The notes: generated from the sequence alone by a model not told the origin. DNA of 39,118 nucleotides from Chloracidobacterium sp. (GCA_025362075.1 JANYIL010000294.1:1-39118); one strand, 5' to 3'; positions 20,103 through 28,401 are shown, counted from the stretch's first letter. Numbers and translations are program-made.

Positions 20103-20498
20103 TTACTTGGTCTGCACGAGTTCGAGCAAAACGCCGTTTGCCGACGCAGGATGGACAAACGCCACCAGACAGCCCTCGGCACCGATACGCGGAGCTTCGT
20201 CTATTAAACGCATGCCCTGCTCTTTGAGTTTCGCTAATGCGGCCTCAATATCATCAACCTCGACCGCGATATGGTGAATACCGCCGCCTCGCTTCTCCAA
20301 AAACTTGGATATAGGCGAGTCTTCGCTGGTCGGTTCAAGCAGCTCGATGCGGCTCTCACCTATCGGGAGCATCGCTACGCGGACCTTCTGATCCTCGACG
20401 ACCTCAGTATGGACATTCTCAAGACCGAGAGCGTCCGACCAGAATTTAAGGGCTTCGTCGATGCCTTTTGTGGCGATACCTAGGTGGTTGATCTTCAT
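20103..20498 (-). CDS. mce: Methylmalonyl-CoA epimerase
   Basis: The 131-residue glyoxalase-fold protein converts (2S)- and (2R)-methylmalonyl-CoA in the propionate and branched-chain degradation route. It shows metal-binding H5 in INHLGIA, the GGGIHHIAVEVDD motif with its histidine, and the C-terminal GVLLELVQ with its glutamate. The length is standard. Its ATG overlaps the natural stop of the hicA remnant (ATGA), so it is translated after that gene. meaB, which serves the same pathway, lies upstream in the same run. Confidence 0.93.
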   Translation of the reverse strand: MKINHLGIATKGIDEALKFWSDALGLENVHTEVVEDQKVRVAMLPIGESRIELLEPTSEDSPISKFLEKRGGGIHHIAVEVDDIEAALAKLKEQGMRLIDEAPRIGAEGCLVAFVHPASANGVLLELVQTK

Positions 20499-20722
20499 AG
20501 TAGATTTAGTAAGTCTTCGAGACTCAGGTCAGCTTCTTTCATTATGCTTTTTAAGGTTTTGGGGTGAAGTGTCTTTCCGGCGTGAAAAGGTATGGTTACA
20601 CGGCGGCCCTCAGAATTCTTTTATATCATATGGCTGCCGCTTTGTCGGGCCAGAAAAAAGCCCGAACTTTCCAATACTTTTTTTATTTGAGATGCCGTTA
20701 TGCGCGGTAGCCTTTCACTCAT
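20495..20722 (-). pseudogene. hicA: hicA toxin gene with an in-frame stop (copy 1)
   Basis: The frame encodes a full-length 75-codon HicA mRNA interferase fold (MSERLPRITASQIKKVLESS at the start, GSHMI with the catalytic histidine near position 31, GRRVTIPFHAGKTLHPKTLK at the end). Codon 34, expected to be tyrosine, is TAA. No frameshift is needed to restore the family sequence, so this is a single nonsense change. Its ATG overlaps the stop of hicB and its stop overlaps the mce start. The toxin would be truncated just after its active site. Confidence 0.85.
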
Positions 20723-20943
20723 ACGGCAAGTTCCATCAACGTCAGGCTAACATTCTTCGGTTGTGGGATGTTCTCGCCCGATTCGACCCGGTCTTCAACG
20801 TGCAAGGAAATAGCGTCTTTGATATTTTCTAGAACCTCTTCGTATGTATCGCCCTGGGTGAAACAACCTTGAAGTTCATTACACGAAGCAAAATATCCGT
20901 CATCATCCTTTTCAACGATTACTGAAAATCGATAATTTGTCAT
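20719..20943 (-). CDS. hicB: HicB-family antitoxin (copy 1)
   Basis: A 74-residue protein with the partial RNase-H-like HicB fold: YRFSVIVEKDDDGYFASCNELQG followed by the GCFTQGDTYEEVLENIKDAI helix. There is no obvious DNA-binding tail. The GAGGT site and ATG lie 10 bp after meaB. The frame is intact, whereas its cognate hicA is interrupted. In an active pair it would bind HicA and block mRNA cleavage. Confidence 0.88.
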   Translation of the reverse strand: MTNYRFSVIVEKDDDGYFASCNELQGCFTQGDTYEEVLENIKDAISLHVEDRVESGENIPQPKNVSLTLMELAV

Positions 20944-20953
20944 TTTATTTACC

Positions 20954-21880
20954 TCAACCGCTAATTATATCTTCAACCGCCGAGTATGGGTCATTTTTCT
21001 TTTGTGCGATCTCCAACGCGAGCTTGTCGAGCTTATCGCTCGTTCCGTTTCGTTTCATAAGATCGGAAAGCAGACGCTCCTGGACAAGCTCGGTCAGACG
21101 CCAGCGGGCGATGGCCGTTTTTCGCACGAGGCCGTTTTCCTGCTTTTGAAATTCAAAATAGCTCGTTATCGCGGCCGAAAGATCCTCGATGCCTTTGCTC
21201 TCGGTTGCAACGGTTGGGACGATCGGCGGCATCCACATGTCGGGCCGGTGGGCCAGGCTCAGCAGCGACTCCAATTCTTTTTGGGTCCGCAAAACGCCTT
21301 CGCGGTCGGCCTTGTTGATGACAAAAACGTCGCCGATCTCCATTATCCCGGCCTTGATTGCCTGAATGTCGTCGCCCATTCCGGGCACAAGCACGACGAC
21401 CGATACATCGGCGGTTTTGACGATCTCGACCTCGTCCTGACCGACTCCGACCGTCTCGACAATCACTTTATCAAAGCCCGCCGCATCCAATATCGCAACC
21501 GCATCAACCGTCGAACGCGACAGCCCGCCAAGATTTCCGCGCGTCGCCATTGAGCGGATAAATACGTTTTTATCGAGACCCAGCGTCGCCATCCGAATGC
21601 GGTCGCCGAGGATCGCTCCGCCCGAAAACGGGCTTGATGGATCGACACAGACGATCCCGATGCGTTCGCCTTTATCCTTGTAAAAGAGGGCGAGCTTATC
21701 GACAAGCGAAGATTTTCCCGCACCCGGCGAACCGGTGATGCCGATGACCATCGCCTTGCCGGTATGCGGAAAGACGGCCTTCATCAGCTCCGCCGCGTCA
21801 TCGCCGCCGCTCTCGACCCGGGTGATCGCGCGGGCGATTGTTCGCGGGTTTCCCGCAAGTAACTGCTGAATGTCAATCAT
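20954..21880 (-). CDS. meaB: Methylmalonyl-CoA mutase-associated GTPase MeaB
   Basis: A 308-residue G3E-family GTPase that guards and reloads the B12 cofactor of methylmalonyl-CoA mutase. Motifs are the P-loop GSPGAGKS (50-57), CVDPSSPFSGGAILGDRIRM, ETVGVGQ (142-148) and the guanine-specificity motif NKAD (189-192). The length is normal. Its start codon overlaps the expected stop of an upstream hicA remnant, and hicB copy 1 follows 10 bp later. No mutase gene is in the window. Confidence 0.93.
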   Translation of the reverse strand: MIDIQQLLAGNPRTIARAITRVESGGDDAAELMKAVFPHTGKAMVIGITGSPGAGKSSLVDKLALFYKDKGERIGIVCVDPSSPFSGGAILGDRIRMATLGLDKNVFIRSMATRGNLGGLSRSTVDAVAILDAAGFDKVIVETVGVGQDEVEIVKTADVSVVVLVPGMGDDIQAIKAGIMEIGDVFVINKADREGVLRTQKELESLLSLAHRPDMWMPPIVPTVATESKGIEDLSAAITSYFEFQKQENGLVRKTAIARWRLTELVQERLLSDLMKRNGTSDKLDKLALEIAQKKNDPYSAVEDIISG

Positions 21881-22072
21881 CGTGGATTTGGCGGGATGTC
21901 GATACCAAGGTCCTCACATCTTTTTCGCCAGATTTTCTTTTATTTCCCTGTGTCTCGGAACCGAAGTCATCTTCCCGGTCAAAACGTTTTTATAAACTGT
22001 GTGGTTACCGCCCTGTCGCACAAACAAGCCGCGATGCTGTTCCAGATGCTTTATGAGGTCCCTCAGCTTCAT
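21877..22072 (-). pseudogene. hicA: hicA toxin gene with a 3' frameshift (copy 2)
   Basis: The frame starts MKLRDLIKHLEQHRG with GGNHTVYKN (catalytic histidine at 24) and SVPRHREIKENLAKKM, the second common HicA subfamily. It then stops at TGA (21914-21916). Beyond the stop, another frame reads GAG GAC CTT GGT ATC, giving EDLGI, the family's usual end. Inserting two bases (CT) after AAGAT would restore KICEDLGI and a terminal stop overlapping the meaB start. The toxin is probably damaged, although the active-site half is intact. Confidence 0.75.
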
Positions 22073-22306
22073 CTACGCAGCCTGAAGGATTAGGTCCTCT
22101 TTTCGTGAACCAGAGTTAAGGGCTATCCGGGCGTCAGCCTCATCACGATAACACTCGAGCAAGAGTGAGACGGCATCTCTCAAATTCTCACGAGTTTCCT
22201 CGATCGTTTCACCCTGAGTATTTGCTCCGGGCAATTCGGCAACGTAGCCGATATATCCGCCTTCGGTGGCTTTCTCGAAAATCGCAGTCAATTTGAGTCC
22301 GTCCAT
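22073..22306 (-). CDS. hicB: HicB-family antitoxin (copy 2)
   Basis: A 77-residue HicB-like protein (LTAIFEKATEGGYIGYVAELPG, then a helix ETIEETRENLRDAVSLLLE). The ATG at 22306 is set by a strong GGAGG seven bases upstream; the longer frame is not needed. Its stop is directly followed by the hicA remnant with no gap. The protein is only weakly similar to copy 1, so the two pairs are not a recent duplication. Confidence 0.87.
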   Translation of the reverse strand: MDGLKLTAIFEKATEGGYIGYVAELPGANTQGETIEETRENLRDAVSLLLECYRDEADARIALNSGSRKEDLILQAA

Positions 22307-22354
22307 AAGTAACCTCCAGACCTTCCGGCTCTTTTCACAATTTTGACATCTTTG

Positions 22355-22392
22355 GCAAAAAAAACAAAAATGACGAGCCGCGAGACTCGCCA
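22355..22392 (-). terminator. Intrinsic terminator between the DinB-family gene and the hicB pair
   Basis: On the minus strand TGGCGAG pairs with CTCGTCA (7 bp including one G-T pair, 8-base loop) and is followed by a long T-rich run (TTTTTGTTTTTTTT). It lies 35 bp after the DinB-family stop and upstream of hicB copy 2. Confidence 0.75.
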
Positions 22393-22426
22393 TTTTGCCT
22401 TTTTACTTTTGCCTCTTTACTTAGTC

Positions 22427-22954
22427 TTACATCTGCCCTTCGTCAGCCGACGGCCCGTAGATCGACGGCACGGGGATGTCGTTGAGGCGTAGATAAACGG
22501 AGAGTTGGCCGCGATGGTGGATGATGTGATTCATCACGAACGAGCGCATTACGGCCACCTTTGGCATTGTCATATAGACCTGCTCGCCGTTTCGCATGGT
22601 CCAGTCGGTCAGAAAGGTCTCATCCGGAGTTTCGCCAAGGATGATCTTGGCCTTAGCGATGTGATCGTCAAAGAATGCGAGCAATTCTTGGGTTGTTTTA
22701 GGCTCGAAAGGCTTGAAATCGGCCGTCGCAAAGTCCAGAACGTCCTGTTTCAAAGTTTCTTTTGTCCATCCGAACATTTCGGCGCAATGCGAAGCAAGAC
22801 GCCCGAAGGTCATTGATTTTTCGTGCGGCTGCCAGTCAAATTTGTCGGCAGGGACGCGTTCGAGGCAACTGCGCGTAATCTTTGCCTCGTTATCTAATTC
22901 TGCCAAAAAAGCCGTCGCAACACGGCCTGAACTCGTAGCGGTACTTGTAGTCAT
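22427..22954 (-). CDS. DinB-family putative metalloenzyme
   Basis: The 175-residue protein has a DinB/YfiT four-helix bundle. Metal-ligand candidates are the histidine in RLASHCAEMFGW and the pair in MNHIIHHRGQLSVYLR, which is the family's best-conserved region. DinB-like proteins include bacillithiol and other thiol transferases, but many are uncharacterised; the name does not imply DNA polymerase IV. A CAGGAG site precedes the ATG. A good promoter with a palindrome lies upstream (22993-23022). Confidence 0.87.
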   Translation of the reverse strand: MTTSTATSSGRVATAFLAELDNEAKITRSCLERVPADKFDWQPHEKSMTFGRLASHCAEMFGWTKETLKQDVLDFATADFKPFEPKTTQELLAFFDDHIAKAKIILGETPDETFLTDWTMRNGEQVYMTMPKVAVMRSFVMNHIIHHRGQLSVYLRLNDIPVPSIYGPSADEGQM

Positions 22955-22992
22955 AATTTTACTCCTGTTTTGATTTTCGAAATTAGAAGACC

Positions 22993-23022
22993 ATAATACC
23001 AGAGACGTTGCACAAATGCAAC
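22993..23022 (-). promoter_or_regulatory. Sigma-70-like promoter with overlapping palindrome, for the DinB-family gene
   Basis: On the minus strand TTGCAT (23016-23021) and TATTAT (22993-22998) are separated by 17 bp. A perfect inverted repeat GTTGCA-N4-TGCAAC (23007-23022) covers the -35 element. That placement would suit a repressor operator. The promoter lies about 40 bp upstream of the start codon. Confidence 0.6.
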
Positions 23023-23149
23023 ATGAAACGGTGGGTGTATTGACAAATATTTTAGTCAGGTCTGTTCGGAAAAATCGGTCGCCCTTACATGAATAAAGAA
23101 ACGAGAGCTTGTAAATTTACGTTTTCACAAGCAATAAACACGGTCAATT

Positions 23150-24613
23150 TCATTTAAGATTCATTTTCCGCCGCAGTGCCTGAAAACGAGAATCGTTTCG
23201 CAGATTGGCAAAACGCGGCTCGGTATTTATCCACGCGAGGCGTTCCTCGTGCCTTTCATAGCACTGCTCCAATGCCTGGAGTGCGTCGTCGATTCGGCCG
23301 TTTTCGGCGTAATTCATCGCGAGTGAATACGTGGCCTTTGTTTCATTGTGCGAGAGAGTTTCAAGTTTCATCAGAGCATCTGCGGCCTTTTCGGTCTGTC
23401 CGGTTTTTAGATATGAGGCGGCAAGCAATGAGAGCCAGGCAAAAGGCGTCTTGTTTGGGCCTTTCCCAAAGACATCTTCGCCAATCTCAATCACCCTTTG
23501 ATAGTCCTGTTTATGATATCGAAATGTTGCAACGGCCCGTGCCGCTAGGTTGCTGCCCTTATTTTCGCGCCAAAAATCCTCGGATTCTTTTAATGCTTCG
23601 TCAAACTCGCCCCGCGCCTCAAGAATCGGAAATCGCGAGCCGATGTTAACCTCGGAAACCGGGTCCATCTCATAAGCTATCTGACTTTCAGACAAAGCCT
23701 CGTCAAGCTTGCCCACGACGGCCAATGTCTGGGCCAGACGCTGATGGCCTATCGCGCTTTTTGGGTTTAGCTCAATCGAATGCCGCAAATCGCTCTCGGC
23801 TCCTGGCCAGTCCCGGTCGAAGTTTCGGCTGAGCCAACCGCGAACCACATAGCCCTCCGCCAGATTTGGTTCAAGGGCCAGGGCTTTATCGGCGGCAACC
23901 TTTGCCTTTGTGATGCTCTCACGGTTCTTTGGATAGGGAATCTTTACGGCCAGCGTGGCAAATCCCTCGGCGAGACCAGCGTAGGCAATCGCGAGTGTTG
24001 GATCGAGAGTAACCGCCCGTTCAAATTCATCAATGGCCTTTTCTTCCCGATTTTCGACCGATCTGCTTTCGAGAACCATTTTTCCACGGAGATATACCTG
24101 CATTGCCTCCGTGTTTTGACCTTGGGAAATGTCTGCCGCTTTTGCCGGTTTTCCGGAGCGCCAAAAAAACGCAAAACTCGTCAAAAATAAAATCCCGATA
24201 ATCGATGCGGATACAAAAACCCAGCGGAATGGTTTTCTTTCCGCAACTGGAGTGCTCTGCGGAGATAAAGTGGATACCGGGCCGCTTCCGTTTTGCGAAA
24301 TTTCCCGGACCTCAGCCGCAAAACGATAGCCGTGTTTGGGCACGGTCTGAATAATATCTTTGTTGTCAAAAAGTTTTCTGAGCAGCGATACGGTGTAATT
24401 TATATTGCCTTCTTCGACAAAAGTGTCTTTCCAGACGGTTTCGATCAGCGTGTCGCGCGAGACGATCTCACCTTTTTTGCAAACGAGCAGGATTAGCATC
24501 TCAAGCGCCTTCGGTGAAACGGGGACTAACTGGTTGCCGCGCCACAAACTCGGATTTTCGACGTCAAGACGAAACTCCTCAAACTCGTAAAATTGCTTAG
24601 CATTACTGGGCAT
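23150..24613 (-). CDS. ToxR/CadC-like membrane regulator: winged helix, TM segment, TPR domain
   Basis: A 487-residue protein. Residues 8-105 form an OmpR/PhoB-type winged helix (LVPVSPKALEMLILLV, then TVSLLRKLF and VPKHGYRF). A single membrane helix follows near 134-152 (VFVSASIIGILFLTSFAFF), and the rest is a run of TPR helices in the periplasm. It would sense something outside the inner membrane and bind DNA inside. Proteins of this design are frequent in Acidobacteriota. It is divergent from the envelope-protein block at 24738, which is a plausible target. Confidence 0.88.
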   Translation of the reverse strand: MPSNAKQFYEFEEFRLDVENPSLWRGNQLVPVSPKALEMLILLVCKKGEIVSRDTLIETVWKDTFVEEGNINYTVSLLRKLFDNKDIIQTVPKHGYRFAAEVREISQNGSGPVSTLSPQSTPVAERKPFRWVFVSASIIGILFLTSFAFFWRSGKPAKAADISQGQNTEAMQVYLRGKMVLESRSVENREEKAIDEFERAVTLDPTLAIAYAGLAEGFATLAVKIPYPKNRESITKAKVAADKALALEPNLAEGYVVRGWLSRNFDRDWPGAESDLRHSIELNPKSAIGHQRLAQTLAVVGKLDEALSESQIAYEMDPVSEVNIGSRFPILEARGEFDEALKESEDFWRENKGSNLAARAVATFRYHKQDYQRVIEIGEDVFGKGPNKTPFAWLSLLAASYLKTGQTEKAADALMKLETLSHNETKATYSLAMNYAENGRIDDALQALEQCYERHEERLAWINTEPRFANLRNDSRFQALRRKMNLK

Positions 24614-24619
24614 TTGCGA

Positions 24620-24641
24620 AACCTAACAAAAACCTAACAAA
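24620..24641. promoter_or_regulatory. 11-bp tandem direct repeat, candidate winged-helix operator
   Basis: AACCTAACAAA occurs twice head to tail (24620-24630 and 24631-24641) in the intergenic region between the regulator (start at 24613) and the envelope block. OmpR/PhoB-family proteins commonly bind direct repeats of 11-bp period. The site is six bases from the regulator start codon, so autoregulation is a reasonable guess. Confidence 0.45.
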
Positions 24642-24737
24642 TTCCAAAGGACATGATTTCACCTTAAAAGATATAACTATTTGCATCGCAAGGCAAAAGT
24701 TTTAGAGATGGTTAAATTATTAAATTTGGAGATAGAA

Positions 24738-25589
24738 ATGAAAAAAAATCTAGTGTTGATCGCGTTATGTTTTTTGTTGTCGGCATGCGGAGCGGGATCT
24801 TTGATACCGGCCGGTCTTGCGGGCGGTTCGAAGACGAAAGTAGGTGACACGGTGGTCGCGAAATGGTCAACGGGATCATACTACGAAGGCAAAGTAGAAA
24901 AGATCGACGGCGGCAAAATGACGATCGCATGGGAAGACAAATCTCAGGCGACGGTTATCGATTCGGCTGATATTTATGCGATCCCCACAACGGGGACTCT
25001 ACCGGATGTGAAACAAGGCGACATGGTGCTCGCCAAAACGGCGTCGGGTGCGTATTGGAATGGCGCCGAGGTGACAGGCATTGACGCGGGGGTGTACAAG
25101 GTGCGGGTCGTCACAGGCTCCACATCCGTCAACGTCGCGGGGGAAAAGATAATAAAAGTTCCGGCAACCGCCGCGGCCGATTTCAAGCAAGCGGCCGGCT
25201 CGACCGATTTCCTGACCGAAGCTAAAAAGGGCAAGGTGACGATTCCCGCCGACTATAAGCCGAAAAAGGGAGATTCCGTCCTCGCCGAGTGGTCGATAGG
25301 CAGTTGGTGGTCCGGAAAGATCGACAACATCTCAGGCTCGAACATTTACGTTGCTTGGAACGACAACTCAAAACCATCGGCAGTAAACATAAGTAAAGTT
25401 ATGCCTTTGCCGACCTCAGCCGATAAGTCAATGCCGACAGAGAAGCAATTTTTGATAGTAAAACCAGACAGCGGCTCTAGCTGGCTGTATGGACAGACCA
25501 CCTCGGTCAACGGCAACAGGGTAGAGGTGAAACTTGCCAATAATCAGACAAAAACGGTTACAGCGGGCGAATTTGTTTTGCTGAACTAG
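24738..25589 (+). CDS. Lipoprotein with four tandem Tudor/SH3-like modules
   Basis: From the ATG at 24738 (GGAGATAG upstream) the protein is 283 residues. It has a signal peptide ending in LLSAC, so it is lipid-anchored. The mature part is four repeats of about 50 residues, each opening like VGDTVVAKWSTGSYYEGKV or KGDSVLAEWSIGSWWSGKI and then showing a D/G turn and a strand such as MTIAWEDKS. This pattern resembles Tudor/Agenet SH3-like barrels. The second and fourth units have diverged. The ligand is unknown. The first gene of the co-directional envelope block. Confidence 0.78.
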   Translation: MKKNLVLIALCFLLSACGAGSLIPAGLAGGSKTKVGDTVVAKWSTGSYYEGKVEKIDGGKMTIAWEDKSQATVIDSADIYAIPTTGTLPDVKQGDMVLAKTASGAYWNGAEVTGIDAGVYKVRVVTGSTSVNVAGEKIIKVPATAAADFKQAAGSTDFLTEAKKGKVTIPADYKPKKGDSVLAEWSIGSWWSGKIDNISGSNIYVAWNDNSKPSAVNISKVMPLPTSADKSMPTEKQFLIVKPDSGSSWLYGQTTSVNGNRVEVKLANNQTKTVTAGEFVLLN

Positions 25590-25642
25590 GTTCGTAGAAA
25601 TTCACGCGGGGGGCACTCTAAAAATTAAGTGAGGATTTACAA

Positions 25643-27019
25643 ATGAGAAACAAAGTTACAACTCGATGGGAATTTATGTTCGTCGTCATCTCTATGACCG
25701 CAGTTACTACCATATCCGTTTATGGACAAATAAGGATTCCCAAGATCCTAAAGCCGAAAGAAAATCCGCCGGTCCAAATTCTAACCCCGCAAAACCCGCA
25801 GCCTCAGACGCCTACGAGGCCGCCTGGAACTCGTCCGGGGACGGAGCAGGCTGAAACGATCTCGGAAACGGGCGGCAATTTTCTTGATGACGGTTATACA
25901 TGGTTTGAGGCGGTCAGCACAGAGGAACTAAGTCCACAGCACCGTCCGGTCACTACCGGATGGGTACTTAAATCTGAAATTCGCCTGATCGGAGATTATC
26001 CGCGCCAAAGCGCGCTAAAAGTAAACGTATCGAGAGCCGGACAGGTGCTGGGGACGACTCGTTGTGAGGCTTTTCAATATAAAAAAGACGCGAGCCATCT
26101 TAAGGTGAGTTCGCTCGTTACGATCGCCTGTTTCGATAAAACCAAGACGATCAAAGAACTCGGGAAATTCGACGTTGAGGTTTTTGCCATCAACGGCGCC
26201 ACCGATGCCGAGAGTTCCGTGCGTAAATACAAAATCGAAGTCCTTAAGGTTGACCGCATCGGCGGAGGGTTTAGCAATCCGCAGCCGGACGCACCGCATT
26301 ATTATATTTCGCGTCACGCCGAGGCCCCTGTCAGCTTTCTGTTCTTGCGGCCAAAAAATGTCTACAGCTATATCGGTTACGATGAGCGCTCGCCTGTGTT
26401 GGATATGAATACGGTCGAAATTTATTTCAGCCTTTCCCCATCCGACGAAAGAGTGCGAGACGGTTATCTGAGCTGTGATGTTGACGGCAGACATCTGGAA
26501 CTGCCGGGCGGCCAACCGTATTCGGATAAAACTGATATAAACACCGAGCGGCATTACGAGGAGATCTACACCGACCGTCTGGCCGCGCAATACAAAGCCG
26601 GAACGCCCTATCGGGACGAAATCAGATTTACGTTTGTAAGGATGGTCTTACCTCTGACGTTCGGCGACGACAGAAACCACAGCCGCGTGACGATGAAAGA
26701 TCATCCAGGGAATTGGCAGTGCAGTTTGATGGCCAGCGGCGAAACGTGGCGAACGTGGCGTTGGAAAGTGGGGCCCGACGGAATGCTTGTCAAGCACGCA
26801 GAGCAAAACGGCAACATTAATCTCTCGTACAACACATACCTTATTGACATGGAAATTCCGGCCGGCGGTAGTAAATTGGACAAACGCCTCGCCCCGACTT
26901 CCGCCACGGATGGTTTGTTCTACGGGCAGCCGTGGACAACGCCCGAAGGCAGAGCGATGGCGGCGAAAGTTTCGACCAAAGGAAAGCCGGCGCCGATTCC
27001 ATCAAACCAGGTTAAGTAA
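25643..27019 (+). CDS. Exported protein of unknown function, tandem paralogue 1
   Basis: A 458-residue protein with a signal peptide ending near SVYGQ and a proline-rich stretch (QNPQPQTPTRPPGTRPG). The large mature domain is shared with the next gene. Shared blocks include TWFEAV, GWVLKS, KFDVEV, YYISRHAEAPVSFLFLRP, PGNWQCSLM and a matching end TPEGRAMAAKV. It has few cysteines and no catalytic motif that I can name. GTGAGGA precedes the ATG. Confidence 0.78.
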   Translation: MRNKVTTRWEFMFVVISMTAVTTISVYGQIRIPKILKPKENPPVQILTPQNPQPQTPTRPPGTRPGTEQAETISETGGNFLDDGYTWFEAVSTEELSPQHRPVTTGWVLKSEIRLIGDYPRQSALKVNVSRAGQVLGTTRCEAFQYKKDASHLKVSSLVTIACFDKTKTIKELGKFDVEVFAINGATDAESSVRKYKIEVLKVDRIGGGFSNPQPDAPHYYISRHAEAPVSFLFLRPKNVYSYIGYDERSPVLDMNTVEIYFSLSPSDERVRDGYLSCDVDGRHLELPGGQPYSDKTDINTERHYEEIYTDRLAAQYKAGTPYRDEIRFTFVRMVLPLTFGDDRNHSRVTMKDHPGNWQCSLMASGETWRTWRWKVGPDGMLVKHAEQNGNINLSYNTYLIDMEIPAGGSKLDKRLAPTSATDGLFYGQPWTTPEGRAMAAKVSTKGKPAPIPSNQVK

Positions 27020-27032
27020 GGAGTAAACAACC

Positions 27033-28388
27033 ATGAAACGCATAGCCCAAACAGTTTGCCTCGGCATTTTCACTCTCGTATTGACGAATATTGCAGTCGT
27101 CGGACAAATAAAAATTCCGAAGATTTTCAAACCGAAGACGGAGCAGCCGGTTCAAACGCAGCCGCCGATTCAACCAAATCCCCCAACATCAACATCGGTT
27201 AATGGAACGCGCGAATCTATCCGGACTAGCGGCAGTTTTGTTGACGACGGATTTACATGGTTTGAGGCGGTCCCAACAAAAGACCCGGAGATAAAGCAAA
27301 CAAATGTTTACACCGGCTGGGTTTTAAAATCATCGATTCGGTTGATGGGCGTTTTCCCGGCCCACAGCGCTTTCAAGATCGTCGTCTCTCGTGCCGGCTC
27401 GCAGGTTTCCAGTAATCGTTGTGAAACCAGCAGCTACAACATCCCCGCGAATAATCCGGCGGATGTCAGCTTTATTTATGCGTCCGGTTGTTGGAATAAC
27501 GAGATGGCGACAAAAGACGTGGGCAAGTTTGACGTTGAAATCATCGCCATAAATGGCGGCACGAATGCCGAAACCTCGGTAAGAAAATATAAAATCGACG
27601 TTCTCAAAATTAACCGCGTCAACACTCAGACGGGCAAACTCTCGGCACCGGACTCGCCGCGCTACGTCATTTCGCGACACGCCGAAGCTCCGGTCAGCAT
27701 TCTTTTTCTTCGTCCATCGCGGGCTTACGGCTATGTTTTTTTGGGTGCGGCCGGAGCAACCTCGATCGTCAATCAAGTAGAAATTCTATTCAGCCTGTCG
27801 CCGAGCGACGCCGCGAAACCTATTCCTTACGGAACTATGCGTTGCTCCGTTGACGGTAAACGGCTGGAATTTCCGGGCAGCGGATTGCAGGCGGACCTCG
27901 CCGTCAGTCACGAACAACGCCAATACCAGGAAATTTACAGCGACCGTATAGCGGCTGCATATTATACCGGGCCCTCCTATCATGATGAGATCGGTTTTCG
28001 TCTGGTGCTCGTTACTTTGCCGCTTACATACGGCACAAAGGGAGATGGGTATCGGCTGAGTTTGAGTAATTATCCCGGGAATTGGGAATGCAGCTTGATG
28101 AACAACGGCGAAAAATGGCGAACGTGGCGTTGGACGGTCGACCGCGACGGGATGCCGGTCAAACACCCGGAACAAAATGGCAACGTCAATCTTTATTTCA
28201 ATTCTTACTTGATCGACACGGAATTTCCCGCAGGCGGCTCGGCTCTCGACCAGCGACTAGTTCCAACGTCCGCCGCCGAAGGTTTTTTCTACGGTCAAAA
28301 ATGGACAACACCCGAAGGCAGAGCAATGGCGGCGAAGGTTCCGACCAAAGGAAGCCCTATTCCCGTTCCGTCAAACAAAATTAAATGA
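27033..28388 (+). CDS. Exported protein of unknown function, tandem paralogue 2
   Basis: A 451-residue relative of the previous protein, starting 13 bp after it with GGAGT upstream. The whole length aligns, including the signal peptide, the proline linker, the ISRHAEAPVSILFLRP block and the C-terminal TPEGRAMAAKV tail, so this is a whole-gene duplication. By eye identity is roughly half. Middle sections (for example the loop around AYGYVFLG) differ most. The function is unknown. Confidence 0.78.
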   Translation: MKRIAQTVCLGIFTLVLTNIAVVGQIKIPKIFKPKTEQPVQTQPPIQPNPPTSTSVNGTRESIRTSGSFVDDGFTWFEAVPTKDPEIKQTNVYTGWVLKSSIRLMGVFPAHSAFKIVVSRAGSQVSSNRCETSSYNIPANNPADVSFIYASGCWNNEMATKDVGKFDVEIIAINGGTNAETSVRKYKIDVLKINRVNTQTGKLSAPDSPRYVISRHAEAPVSILFLRPSRAYGYVFLGAAGATSIVNQVEILFSLSPSDAAKPIPYGTMRCSVDGKRLEFPGSGLQADLAVSHEQRQYQEIYSDRIAAAYYTGPSYHDEIGFRLVLVTLPLTYGTKGDGYRLSLSNYPGNWECSLMNNGEKWRTWRWTVDRDGMPVKHPEQNGNVNLYFNSYLIDTEFPAGGSALDQRLVPTSAAEGFFYGQKWTTPEGRAMAAKVPTKGSPIPVPSNKIK

Positions 28389-28401
28389 GGAAACAAATCA
28401 A

